From Megasphaera paucivorans (GTDB lineage Bacteria > Bacillota > Negativicutes > Veillonellales > Megasphaeraceae), in the NCBI RefSeq assembly GCF_900103535.1, contig NZ_FNHQ01000003.1, forward strand, positions 1 to 64,000: a stretch of DNA of 64,000 bases, in the 5' to 3' direction. Both the position numbers and the translations under genes were made by a program. The notes under the pieces are model-generated. The model was not told the DNA's origin, did not search any database, and saw nothing but the letters and a program-made list of their open reading frames with translations. Shown here in pieces: positions 27,703 to 35,999 of the stretch. Within the stretch, counting starts at the first letter, position 1; each line of letters opens with the position of its first letter.

Positions 27703-30141
27703 CTACGTACTTTCAACAGGTTTAATATGCCAAATATCACGTGCATATTGCCGAATCGTCCGATCACTGGAAAAAAATCCCGAATGTGCTATATTTACGG
27801 CACTAGACTGAAGCCATTTATAGTGATTTTGATAACGGCAGCCGATATTTTTCTGTGCCTCGCAATACGAATCAAAATCTTTCAGCACAAAATATTCATC
27901 ATTTCGATCCAAAAGAGAATCATATAACATTTGGAAAGCATAATTGCCGTTTCCCAACGAACCATCTACTAAATGTGTCAAAAGCATGCGAATGTGCTCA
28001 TTTGTACGATATAAATCCCAAGATGAATATCCGCCGTGAACATAATACTTCATCACTTCATCGGCCCGCAGTCCAAAAATAACACAGTTATCGTCACCTA
28101 CTTCATGATGAATTTCTACGTTAGCGCCATCCATAGTCCCTAATGTAATAGCTCCATTCATCATAAACTTCATATTGCCGGTTCCGGAAGCTTCTTTACC
28201 GGCCGTAGAAATTTGTTCGCTTACATCGGCTGCCGGAAATAAAAGTTGAGCTAAAGAAACATTATAATTTTCTAAAAACAGTACTTTTAATTTTCCCTCC
28301 AAACAATGATCCCCATTAATCATTTTACTAACTACATTAATGAGTTTAATCGTCATTTTTGCTTCGCCATACCCTGCCGCAGCTTTTCCGCCAAATAAAT
28401 ATGTGCGCGGAACGATATCCATGTTCGGATTCTCTTTTAATGCATAATACAGATTGAGAATATGGAGAATATTCAACAGTTGACGCTTATACAGATGGAA
28501 TCGTTTAATTTGTATATCAAATACAGAGTCTGTATCTATTTGCTGATCATATTCCGCTTTAATATATGATGCAAGTATATTTTTACGTATTCTTTTTACT
28601 TGATCCAGTTGTTCCAGAAAAGCAGTATCTGCTGCATATGCGGAGAGATGTATCATATGTTCGGGATGTTTACGCCATGTATTTCCGATAGCTGAATCGA
28701 TAAGCTGTGCCAGCTGTGGATTGGACTGAATCAACCATCGCCGATGAGACACTCCGTTTGTCTTATTATTGAAACGTTCGGGAAAGCAGCTATAGAATGC
28801 ATGCAACGTAGATTCCTTCAATATTTGCGAGTGAATTTCCGCCACCCCATTAATACTATGACTTCCCAATACGGCAAGATGAGCCATATGAACCTGATTA
28901 TCCCAAAGGATAGCCACTTCACGCGCTTTTGCCTCATCGCCGGGATTTTTATTCCGTACCTGCTGCAGCCATCGCTTGTTTAATTCTTCTATGACTAAAT
29001 AGATGCGCGGCAGTAATTCTTTAAACAGGGGAATGGACCAGCGCTCCATTGCTTCCGGCAAAATGGTATGATTGGTATAGGCTACAACTTCCGTGGTAAT
29101 ATCCCATGCCGTTTCCCACGGCAGCCCTTCTTCGTCCATAAAAATCCGCATTAATTCAGGTATAACCAAAGCGGGATGCGTATCATTGATATGAATGGCC
29201 ACATAGTGCCCAAATACTTTAATATTAGGGCTTATCTTCTGCTTAAAATGCCGGACTATACTTTGGACGCCGGCAGAGACCATAAAGTACTCCTGCATAA
29301 GCCGTAACCTGCGGCCTTCTTCCGTACTGTCTTCCGGATACAAAAAGCGAGAAATAAGCTGTACATTATCTTTATAGCGAAATGCCTCATGTCGATTTCC
29401 TTTGGCCAAGACACGATATACATCTTCTCGGGTATATTCGGCACGCCATAACCGCAATGTATTGACGGTATCATTATGATAGCCAACCATAGGCACATCA
29501 TACGGCACAGCACGGACAGAGTGATAATTTTCGTATACGCATTCCAAGTTTCCCTCACCGTCAGGACGCATATACGCATTGCCGCTAAAACATACATTGA
29601 CCGCCTTATCTACTTTCTTCACTTCCCACGGATAGCCATCTACCAGCCAATTATCCGGAAGTTCAACTTGTTGTCCATCCACAATACGTTGATTAAACAA
29701 CCCATATTGATAGCGGATACTACATCCATGACCGGGCAAACGAAGAGCTGCCAAAGAATCTGCAAAACACGCTGCAAGACGGCCTAATCCTCCATTCCCC
29801 AATCCCGGATCTCGTTCTTCCGGTATAATAGCATCCAAATCCCAACCCAAATCATGCAATCCTTCGCGGCAAACTGTTTCCATATCAACACTGATCAAAT
29901 TTGACTGCAGTAATCTTCCCAATAAAAATTCAATCGAAAAATAATATACTTGTTTAACTTTCTTTTCTACATACATCTTATTGGTTTTAATCCAATCTTC
30001 ACTTATTAAATCACGAATCATAAATGCAACGGTCTGATATACTTCGTTTGGTATAAGGTCGCGCACATCTTTTTCCCATGCTACATGAGATTTACGAATA
30101 AATATTTTTTTGAATTCTTCTTTATCTTTCCATTTCTTCAT
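27703..30141 (-). CDS. glgP: Glycogen/maltodextrin phosphorylase (GT35)
   Basis: About 812 residues; releases glucose-1-phosphate from glycogen using PLP. Visible signatures are DPGLGNGGLGRLAACFADS near the N-terminus, HINDTHPALVIPELMR and the PLP lysine block EASGTGNMKFMMNGA with TLGTMDGANVEI. The start at 30141 (MKKWKDKEEF) has AAAGAGG seven bases upstream; the longer frame to 30183 would overlap glgD. It adds glycogen breakdown to an operon of synthesis genes, as in Bacillus. Confidence 0.95.
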   Translation of the reverse strand: MKKWKDKEEFKKIFIRKSHVAWEKDVRDLIPNEVYQTVAFMIRDLISEDWIKTNKMYVEKKVKQVYYFSIEFLLGRLLQSNLISVDMETVCREGLHDLGWDLDAIIPEERDPGLGNGGLGRLAACFADSLAALRLPGHGCSIRYQYGLFNQRIVDGQQVELPDNWLVDGYPWEVKKVDKAVNVCFSGNAYMRPDGEGNLECVYENYHSVRAVPYDVPMVGYHNDTVNTLRLWRAEYTREDVYRVLAKGNRHEAFRYKDNVQLISRFLYPEDSTEEGRRLRLMQEYFMVSAGVQSIVRHFKQKISPNIKVFGHYVAIHINDTHPALVIPELMRIFMDEEGLPWETAWDITTEVVAYTNHTILPEAMERWSIPLFKELLPRIYLVIEELNKRWLQQVRNKNPGDEAKAREVAILWDNQVHMAHLAVLGSHSINGVAEIHSQILKESTLHAFYSCFPERFNNKTNGVSHRRWLIQSNPQLAQLIDSAIGNTWRKHPEHMIHLSAYAADTAFLEQLDQVKRIRKNILASYIKAEYDQQIDTDSVFDIQIKRFHLYKRQLLNILHILNLYYALKENPNMDIVPRTYLFGGKAAAGYGEAKMTIKLINVVSKMINGDHCLEGKLKVLFLENYNVSLAQLLFPAADVSEQISTAGKEASGTGNMKFMMNGAITLGTMDGANVEIHHEVGDDNCVIFGLRADEVMKYYVHGGYSSWDLYRTNEHIRMLLTHLVDGSLGNGNYAFQMLYDSLLDRNDEYFVLKDFDSYCEAQKNIGCRYQNHYKWLQSSAVNIAHSGFFSSDRTIRQYARDIWHIKPVEST

Positions 30142-30160
30142 GCGCATACCTCTCTTTACA

Positions 30161-31273
30161 TCAGATAACCGAATATTTTCCAATACATAAAGGCATTTGT
30201 TTTGTCCCCGTCAGCACAGCTTCTGACTGAATACTTGCATTTTTGTCACAAATAACATAGTTTAGCTGTGCATCATCACCAACGGCAGAGTGCTGCATAA
30301 TGATACTGTTACGTATGACCGCATTTTTTCCCACACGGACTTTGCGAAAAAGAATGCTGTTTTCTACCCGGCCTTCAATAATACAGCCATTCGCTACCAG
30401 TGAGTTATTTACAGCGGATTCCTCCATATATTTGGCCGGAGCTTCATCTTTTATTTTTGTATATATCCGCCTTTCTCCATCAAGAAAGAGACTGCGCCAT
30501 TTTTTTACATCCAGTAATTCCATATTCGCATTAAAATACGCAGGAACGGAATGAATACAAGCCGTATAGCCTTGATAATTAAAACCGAAAACGCGCAGCC
30601 GGTCAATGTTTCTTTTTAAAATATCCGTCAATATGAATTTATACCCTTTGGCATATGCCAGACGGACAGATCGATTAAATATTTCACAATCAATCAAGAT
30701 TCCGCGCATATAGACATTTTCACCGCTTTTCACATGCGTTTTAGGAGTTATCTCCGTAATACGGTCTTTATCATCTGTATCAAGTATATAAAAATTGCCA
30801 GTTATATCTGTTGCCGGGTGGTGATAAATTACAGTCACATCGGCATTATGCCGACGATGGAAATGAAGAACCTTTTCATAGTCTATATTTTGTACATAGT
30901 CACTGCGCGTAATCAGGATATAAGGTTGTACCGCCCGCTCTACAAACGATAAATTATGATAATATGTACGAACATCCCCCTCCATAGGATGAATAATATC
31001 TTGTGCTTCCAGCGGCAAGTAAAATAAGCCATCTCCCTTGCGGGCCAGATTCCAATCCTTAGCAGAACGTATGTGGTCTAATACAGAACGCGATTCTGCA
31101 GAAAGAAGAATTCCTATATCCCCGATACCAGCGTTTACCATATTGGATAAAGTAAAATCAATAAGGCGAAATTTTCCGCCAAACGGCATAGTAGCTAATG
31201 GACGTCTTTCATTCAATTCGCGCAGCGGATTATCTTCCTGGAGATTTATCAATCCAATGATTTGGCTGCTCAT
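30161..31273 (-). CDS. glgD: GlgD, glucose-1-phosphate adenylyltransferase-like subunit
   Basis: A 370-residue relative of GlgC with a nucleotidyltransferase N-domain ([21 protein letters not shown]) and a left-handed beta-helix C-domain (hexapeptide repeats from about 280). The GlgC nucleotide loop GGKGSRL is missing ([15 protein letters not shown] instead), as in Bacillus-type GlgD, which activates GlgC rather than catalysing. Its ATG overlaps the glgC stop (ATGA), which suggests fixed-ratio translation. Confidence 0.93.
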   Translation of the reverse strand: MSSQIIGLINLQEDNPLRELNERRPLATMPFGGKFRLIDFTLSNMVNAGIGDIGILLSAESRSVLDHIRSAKDWNLARKGDGLFYLPLEAQDIIHPMEGDVRTYYHNLSFVERAVQPYILITRSDYVQNIDYEKVLHFHRRHNADVTVIYHHPATDITGNFYILDTDDKDRITEITPKTHVKSGENVYMRGILIDCEIFNRSVRLAYAKGYKFILTDILKRNIDRLRVFGFNYQGYTACIHSVPAYFNANMELLDVKKWRSLFLDGERRIYTKIKDEAPAKYMEESAVNNSLVANGCIIEGRVENSILFRKVRVGKNAVIRNSIIMQHSAVGDDAQLNYVICDKNASIQSEAVLTGTKQMPLCIGKYSVI

Positions 31274-32436
31274 GCTATCACGTCTCCTTGTATCTGTCCC
31301 TCACTCGCTTTTATCTTTTCATCGTTACCGACAACCATTACGGTACCATCGTCATTATGAACAACTGCATTACTTTGAATAATACATCTTTCGCCAATAA
31401 TAGCTTTATCTACTACTGCATTTTTTTCAATACTTGTCCCCGGCATTAAAACGGAATTAGTCACCTTTGCACCTTCTTCAATAGTAACACCGTAAAAAAC
31501 AACCGAACGTATCACCGTACCTAAAATTTGAGATCCCTCCCCTACAAGAGAGCTTCTGGCACTGCCATGCGGTCCAATGACATGAGGTGGCAGCGATTGA
31601 CTGCCGGAATAAATACGCCAATCAGAATTATTCAGATCAAGAGGTGGATCATCGGCTAATAAATCCATATTCGCCTGCCACAAGCTTTCAATGGTACCTA
31701 CATCTTTCCAATATCCTTCAAAAGGATATGCATACAGCGGCAGATTTTGTGACAGCATCGCAGGAATAACATTCTTTCCAAAATCATGTTCTGAATGTAT
31801 TTCCTTTGCATCCGCCATTAAATATGTTTTCAGGAGTTTTCGATTGAAAATATAAATGCCCATAGAAGCAAGATTGCTTTCCGGATGTATCGGCTTCTCC
31901 TGAAACTTACGTATTTTCATGTTATCGTCAGTCGTCATAATACCAAAACGGCTGGCATCGCTCCATGGGACACGAATCGTGCCAATAGTAACACCTGCAT
32001 GATGTTTTTTATGAAATGCCAGCATTTTCGAATAGTCCATGGAATAAATATGATCGCCTGATAATACAAGAACATAATCGGAACCAATCATATCCACAAA
32101 ATTCATATTTTGATAAATAGCGTCAGCCGTTCCATGATACCAATTGGTTCCGTCATCTGTCATATAAGGCGGTAGCACAAAAGTTCCTCCACGGTCAGAA
32201 TCAAGATCCCAAGAACTTCCGTTTCCTACATACCAATTCAGTGCCAACGGTTGATATTGAGTTAAAATGCCGACTGTATCAATGCCGGAATGACGGCAAT
32301 TACTCAATGTAAAGTCAATAATGCGGTACTTTCCGCCAAACAGCAGTCCTGGTTTGGCTTGGTTTTTAGTAAGAACCCCCAAACGGCTTCCTTTTCCTCC
32401 GGCAAGTATCATGGCTAAACAATTAGATTTTCTCAT
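31270..32436 (-). CDS. glgC: Glucose-1-phosphate adenylyltransferase
   Basis: A 388-residue enzyme that forms ADP-glucose, the committed step of glycogen synthesis. It has the complete pyrophosphorylase motif [16 protein letters not shown] followed by [19 protein letters not shown], the substrate loop FQEKP and a C-terminal beta-helix. The ATG at 32436 has AGGAGG seven bases upstream; the longer frame to 32502 is not supported. First gene of the glg operon, with a promoter and a palindrome upstream. Confidence 0.96.
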   Translation of the reverse strand: MRKSNCLAMILAGGKGSRLGVLTKNQAKPGLLFGGKYRIIDFTLSNCRHSGIDTVGILTQYQPLALNWYVGNGSSWDLDSDRGGTFVLPPYMTDDGTNWYHGTADAIYQNMNFVDMIGSDYVLVLSGDHIYSMDYSKMLAFHKKHHAGVTIGTIRVPWSDASRFGIMTTDDNMKIRKFQEKPIHPESNLASMGIYIFNRKLLKTYLMADAKEIHSEHDFGKNVIPAMLSQNLPLYAYPFEGYWKDVGTIESLWQANMDLLADDPPLDLNNSDWRIYSGSQSLPPHVIGPHGSARSSLVGEGSQILGTVIRSVVFYGVTIEEGAKVTNSVLMPGTSIEKNAVVDKAIIGERCIIQSNAVVHNDDGTVMVVGNDEKIKASEGQIQGDVIA

Positions 32437-32567
32437 AGAATTGCCTCCTGATTCCGAAAGACATACCGACTTGATACACATATTTTTAATTATCAACTGC
32501 AATATTTGATATTTCCATTCTTCCCTTCTGACTTTTCGGTATTCTTTCCCTGATATATTATTTAAAA

Positions 32568-32585
32568 ATTACGTTATAACGTGAT
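32568..32585. promoter_or_regulatory. Palindrome downstream of the glgC -10 box (possible operator)
   Basis: ATTACGTTATAACGTGAT contains a perfect 12-bp inner palindrome ACGTTATAACGT, extended by two pairs after one mismatch. It lies about 14 bases downstream of the TATAAT of the presumed glg promoter, a position where a bound repressor would block transcription. Confidence 0.5.
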
Positions 32586-32599
32586 TTATCTCTATATTT

Positions 32600-32605
32600 A
32601 TTATA
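32600..32605 (-). promoter_or_regulatory. -10 box of the glg operon promoter
   Basis: TATAAT preceded by TG (GTGTATAAT) on the minus strand. The -35 region is weak (candidates TTATCG or ATCGCA at 18-20-base spacing), which fits a regulated promoter. Leader to glgC about 155 bases. Confidence 0.45.
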
Positions 32606-32672
32606 CACTAATAACGGTAAAAATGCGATAATACCAGTGATAATCTATATAGGAGCAGCAAATAATAAAATA

Positions 32673-32719
32673 AAAAAAAGATACCGAAAAATAGTATAAA
32701 AATCTGGTATCTTTTTTTA
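32673..32719 (-). terminator. Terminator of the mltG-trmR-trhP-DUF4911 operon
   Basis: Stem AAAAGATACC / GGTATCTTTT with a 20-base loop and seven T on the minus strand. It stands between DUF4911 and the glg promoter. Confidence 0.88.
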
Positions 32720-32746
32720 TATTGCATTTATGTTGCATAATAGTGC

Positions 32747-32974
32747 TTATATTATTTTAAGTTGATTTACATCAAGAAGTTCTACTCTAAAAGGCAGCGA
32801 CATCAGTATTTCTTTCGTCAATTCTTTTGTATCGATAACAGTTCTTACAAATCCAATTCCTTTTTTGCCATCTAATGCGGTAACCACTCCCAAGTATTCG
32901 CAGCCTTCTATAATACGTGTTACAAACGTCATATTTTCTGGTTTTATACGAAAATAAACCCAATCGTGATTCAT
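32747..32974 (-). CDS. DUF4911 domain protein
   Basis: A 75-residue small protein beginning MNHDWVYFRIKPENMTFVTRIIEGCEYLG. No catalytic motif is visible; the pattern of short hydrophobic strands suggests a compact alpha/beta domain. The ATG overlaps the stop of the U32 gene (ATGA) and AAAGGTGG lies within that gene, so the two are translated together. This pairing suggests that it assists the U32 protein in tRNA wobble-uridine hydroxylation, which is inference. Confidence 0.7.
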   Translation of the reverse strand: MNHDWVYFRIKPENMTFVTRIIEGCEYLGVVTALDGKKGIGFVRTVIDTKELTKEILMSLPFRVELLDVNQLKII

Positions 32975-34200
32975 GACTCTGCCACCTTTCGGCGCATCAT
33001 AGAATACGGCTGCAGCGGCGTATCAATATAAATACCCACCTTCATCTGCGGATGAGGCGCTACAGTAATAATCGCGTTCTTTTCATCAATCATTTTTGTA
33101 ATAATATGATGCACATTTTTCCCTCGAGGTTGTAAAAACTCAACGGTATCGCCAACTTTAAAATTATTGCGCTGTTCCAAATATACGATTTTTTTTTCTT
33201 TGTCATAGGAAGTAACAAGACCGATAAATTCATGTGTCTGTGTATTACTGGAGTGGCTGTATACTTGATCGGCTTCCGTTGGACGAGATACAGAAAACCC
33301 TTTCGTATATGGTCGGTGAGAAATCTTCTCCAATTCATCCAGCCATTCCTGTTTTACAGAAAAATGTTCAGGATCTCGTTCAAATGCATCCAAAGCTTCC
33401 CGATAAACTTTTACTACAGTAGCAACATAATGTACACTTTTCATACGTCCTTCTATTTTCAGACTACATAAGCCTGCCTCATATAATGCAGGCAAATAAG
33501 GAAGCAGGCACAAATCTTTCGAATTAAAAATATAGGTTCCCCTATCATCTTCCGTAACAGGAAAATATTGACCAGGCCGGGTTTCTTCAACAATATTATA
33601 TTTCCAGCGGCAGGCTTGCACACATTGGCCACGGTTAGAATCTCTGTTTTGTGTAAAATAATTACTCAATAAACAACGTCCGGAATAAGAAATACACATA
33701 GCACCATGTACAAACCCTTCCAATTCAACCGGAACTTTTTCGTGAATAACTTTTATATCGGCAAGACTAACTTCTCTTGCCATAACCACACGTTTGGCAC
33801 CGGCTTCCTGCCAGAATTTAGCCGATATCCAGTTTGTTGTATTCGCTTGCGTACTGATATGAACCGGCATCCGGGGAACAATTTTTCTGGCCAGATAAAA
33901 CACACCCGGATCTGCCACTAAGATAGCATCTACCCCTATGCTGTCCAGATATTCCAAATATTCCGGCAAGCCTTTAAAATCATCATTATGAGGAAAAATA
34001 TTAACGGTTACATGCACTTTCTTTTTCAAGGAATGTGCAAAAGAAACAGCCTCTCTTAGTTCTTCATCTGTAAAATTGCCGCTATAGGCACGCAATCCAA
34101 AAGCTTTCCCGCCTAAATAAACAGCATCGGCACCATAAAGCAATGCCATTTTCATTTTATCCATATTACCGGCAGGTGCCAATAATTCCATTTTCTGCAT
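32971..34200 (-). CDS. trhP: U32 family protein, TrhP-type tRNA uridine hydroxylation protein
   Basis: A 409-residue U32 protein. The family signature EGFVHGAMCISYSGRCLLSN lies at about residues 156-175, and further cysteines occur in NRGQCVQACRWKY. In B. subtilis, YrrN/YrrO (TrhP1/TrhP2) of this family are needed for 5-hydroxyuridine at U34 of tRNA. The neighbours match that B. subtilis locus (mltG-trmR-trhP), supporting the same role here instead of a peptidase. A second copy is missing; DUF4911 follows instead. It overlaps trmR by 35 bases. Confidence 0.82.
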   Translation of the reverse strand: MQKMELLAPAGNMDKMKMALLYGADAVYLGGKAFGLRAYSGNFTDEELREAVSFAHSLKKKVHVTVNIFPHNDDFKGLPEYLEYLDSIGVDAILVADPGVFYLARKIVPRMPVHISTQANTTNWISAKFWQEAGAKRVVMAREVSLADIKVIHEKVPVELEGFVHGAMCISYSGRCLLSNYFTQNRDSNRGQCVQACRWKYNIVEETRPGQYFPVTEDDRGTYIFNSKDLCLLPYLPALYEAGLCSLKIEGRMKSVHYVATVVKVYREALDAFERDPEHFSVKQEWLDELEKISHRPYTKGFSVSRPTEADQVYSHSSNTQTHEFIGLVTSYDKEKKIVYLEQRNNFKVGDTVEFLQPRGKNVHHIITKMIDEKNAIITVAPHPQMKVGIYIDTPLQPYSMMRRKVAES

Positions 34201-34795
34201 ACTCGTATCCTTTCCAATAGGAAACGGTCATTCCGTCTCCGTTTTCATAAAAAGTCGTCTCAAATCTTTTATCCTGAGTTACCATTCGTAAATATTCTCG
34301 AAGCCGCATAACAATCGTACGATGTTTATGAGGTATCGGTCCCTTGATGCGTACCATTCCATGATATAAAATATTATCAGCAATAATAACTGCCCGCGGC
34401 GACAGTTCGGGAATTAATTTCACAAGCTGTCGTGAATACTGCCCTTTAGGCCCATCCAAAAAAACTAAGTCCCACGGACCTTTTAAATCATTTAAAAGAA
34501 CGGCGGCATCTCCGATCAATTGTGTAACACGATCTTCGCAATGTGCTCGTGCAATGTATTCTCGTGCTTTATACGCGCGCTCCTTGTCAATCTCAATGGT
34601 AACAATCGATCCGTTTTCAGACAGCAGCGGAACCATCTGCAATGTAGAATACCCAATAGCCGTTCCGATTTCCAAAACACGCTTCGGAGCCGCTTCCGCT
34701 ATTAATCTGCAAAATAGAGTTACTTCCGTATCACGTAAAATAGGAATCATCTGCGCTGCTGCATATTTTTTCATTTCTTCAAATAACTCCTTCAA
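34166..34795 (-). CDS. trmR: tRNA 5-hydroxyuridine methyltransferase (TrmR-type O-methyltransferase)
   Basis: A 209-residue SAM-dependent O-methyltransferase. Motif I is VLEIGTAIGYSTLQM, followed by VTIEIDKERAYKA and the metal/SAM motif LVFLDGPKGQY and ADNILYHG. B. subtilis TrmR (YrrM) methylates 5-hydroxyuridine at the wobble position of tRNA to 5-methoxyuridine, and it sits in the same gene order. The start is TTG, eight bases after AAGGAG, overlapping the mltG stop. Confidence 0.85.
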   Translation of the reverse strand: MKELFEEMKKYAAAQMIPILRDTEVTLFCRLIAEAAPKRVLEIGTAIGYSTLQMVPLLSENGSIVTIEIDKERAYKAREYIARAHCEDRVTQLIGDAAVLLNDLKGPWDLVFLDGPKGQYSRQLVKLIPELSPRAVIIADNILYHGMVRIKGPIPHKHRTIVMRLREYLRMVTQDKRFETTFYENGDGMTVSYWKGYEYAENGIIGTCR

Positions 34796-35856
34796 GGCAT
34801 ATACTCCTTCACATTCTGCATATGTTCTTCATAGGTCCGGGAAAAATGATTATGCCCCTTAGCGTCTGCTACAAAAAACAAATATTCCGTATCTTTCGCT
34901 TCGGCAACAGCCTTCAAGCAGTTTACCCCGGGATTGCCAATCGGTCCCGGAGGAAGTCCTGTATATAAATATGTATTATACGGAGAATCAATTTTCGTCT
35001 CTTCTATACTATAGGCTGATTTATGAGATCCTAAAGAATAAGAAAGGCTGGCATCAGACTGCAGCGGCATATGGATTTTCAACCGTTTAAGAAATACCGC
35101 GGCAATAATCGGCTGGTCTTCTTCATATTGTGCCTCTTTTTCTACCATGGAGGCTAATGTAACAAACTGATAAATTGACATATTGTGCTGGTCTGCGCTT
35201 TCCCTCATATTTTCTGTAAGATGCTTATCAAAATTATCCAGCATCATTTTTACTATCTGATCTGCCGTTGCCCCTCGCGGGATAAAATATGTATCAGGAA
35301 ATAAAAAACCTTCTGACGGAAACGTAACTACACGATTTCCATACATATAAGGGTATAAGTTTTTCGTATCTGCCGCTGCCGACAAAAAATCAGCCTCTTT
35401 CACCAATCCTTTTTGATTGAGCACTTGGGCAATGCGGCGAACCGTATATCCTTCAGGAATCACAATGCGTTCCGCTTCTGATTTACCGCTTACCAATTTT
35501 GCCATTAAATCATGCAGGCTCATGCGGTTGTTGACCAGATATTCTCCTTGTTTCATTGTATTGGCTGTTCCCGTTAAAGTTGCCACTGCCCGAAACCACC
35601 ACGTATTGGAAATAATCCCTTTGTTTTGTAATTCTGCGGCAATCTCACCGGCAGTCATCGTATCGTGAACTTCTATATACGCTTCTGCCGGTTTTAAAAA
35701 TGAAATAGGTGCATAATAAGCTGCCTCTGCACTGACCACTCCCAAAATAATAAAACAGCAAACTAAGGTTACGGTAATTTGTTTTTTATTCCAGGTATGG
35801 TTTTTCATGATTGATCCACTTGTATTAACTTCTTGTGTATTATTTTTTTTATCCAT
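34792..35856 (-). CDS. mltG: Endolytic transglycosylase MltG
   Basis: Membrane-bound YceG-domain enzyme that cuts nascent peptidoglycan strands. A short cytoplasmic part is followed by one membrane segment (ITVTLVCCFIILGVVSAEAA), a LysM-like region and the YceG domain, whose catalytic glutamate is in LASMVEKEAQYEEDQ; the C-terminus has LPPGPIGNPG. The frame continues to 35895, but a promoter covers that start. Candidates are ATG 35856 (only about 3 bases after the predicted transcription start) or ATG 35808 (weak GTGGA signal, 338 residues). I list the longer one with doubt. Confidence 0.88.
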   Translation of the reverse strand: MDKKNNTQEVNTSGSIMKNHTWNKKQITVTLVCCFIILGVVSAEAAYYAPISFLKPAEAYIEVHDTMTAGEIAAELQNKGIISNTWWFRAVATLTGTANTMKQGEYLVNNRMSLHDLMAKLVSGKSEAERIVIPEGYTVRRIAQVLNQKGLVKEADFLSAAADTKNLYPYMYGNRVVTFPSEGFLFPDTYFIPRGATADQIVKMMLDNFDKHLTENMRESADQHNMSIYQFVTLASMVEKEAQYEEDQPIIAAVFLKRLKIHMPLQSDASLSYSLGSHKSAYSIEETKIDSPYNTYLYTGLPPGPIGNPGVNCLKAVAEAKDTEYLFFVADAKGHNHFSRTYEEHMQNVKEYMP

Positions 35857-35865
35857 AATGTATCT

Positions 35866-35895
35866 ATTATACTGTAAAATTATTGTATGTGGCAA
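35866..35895 (-). promoter_or_regulatory. Promoter of the mltG operon
   Basis: TTGCCA (35890-35895), 18-base spacer, TATAAT (35866-35871). The predicted start near 35859 is almost at the ATG of 35856. Confidence 0.7.
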
Positions 35896-35948
35896 ATATT
35901 CATATTTAAAATACTATGAATAGGCAATACTATTTCATCAAAATAAAA

Positions 35949-35982
35949 TAATGCCGACAAAAACAGTCTTTGTCGGCGTTAT
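35949..35982 (-). terminator. Terminator after the DUF4127 gene
   Basis: Stem AACGCCGACAAA / TTTGTCGGCAT followed by TATTTTATTTT on the minus strand. Confidence 0.88.
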
Positions 35983-35999
35983 CCCCTTTTTATCAAAAT

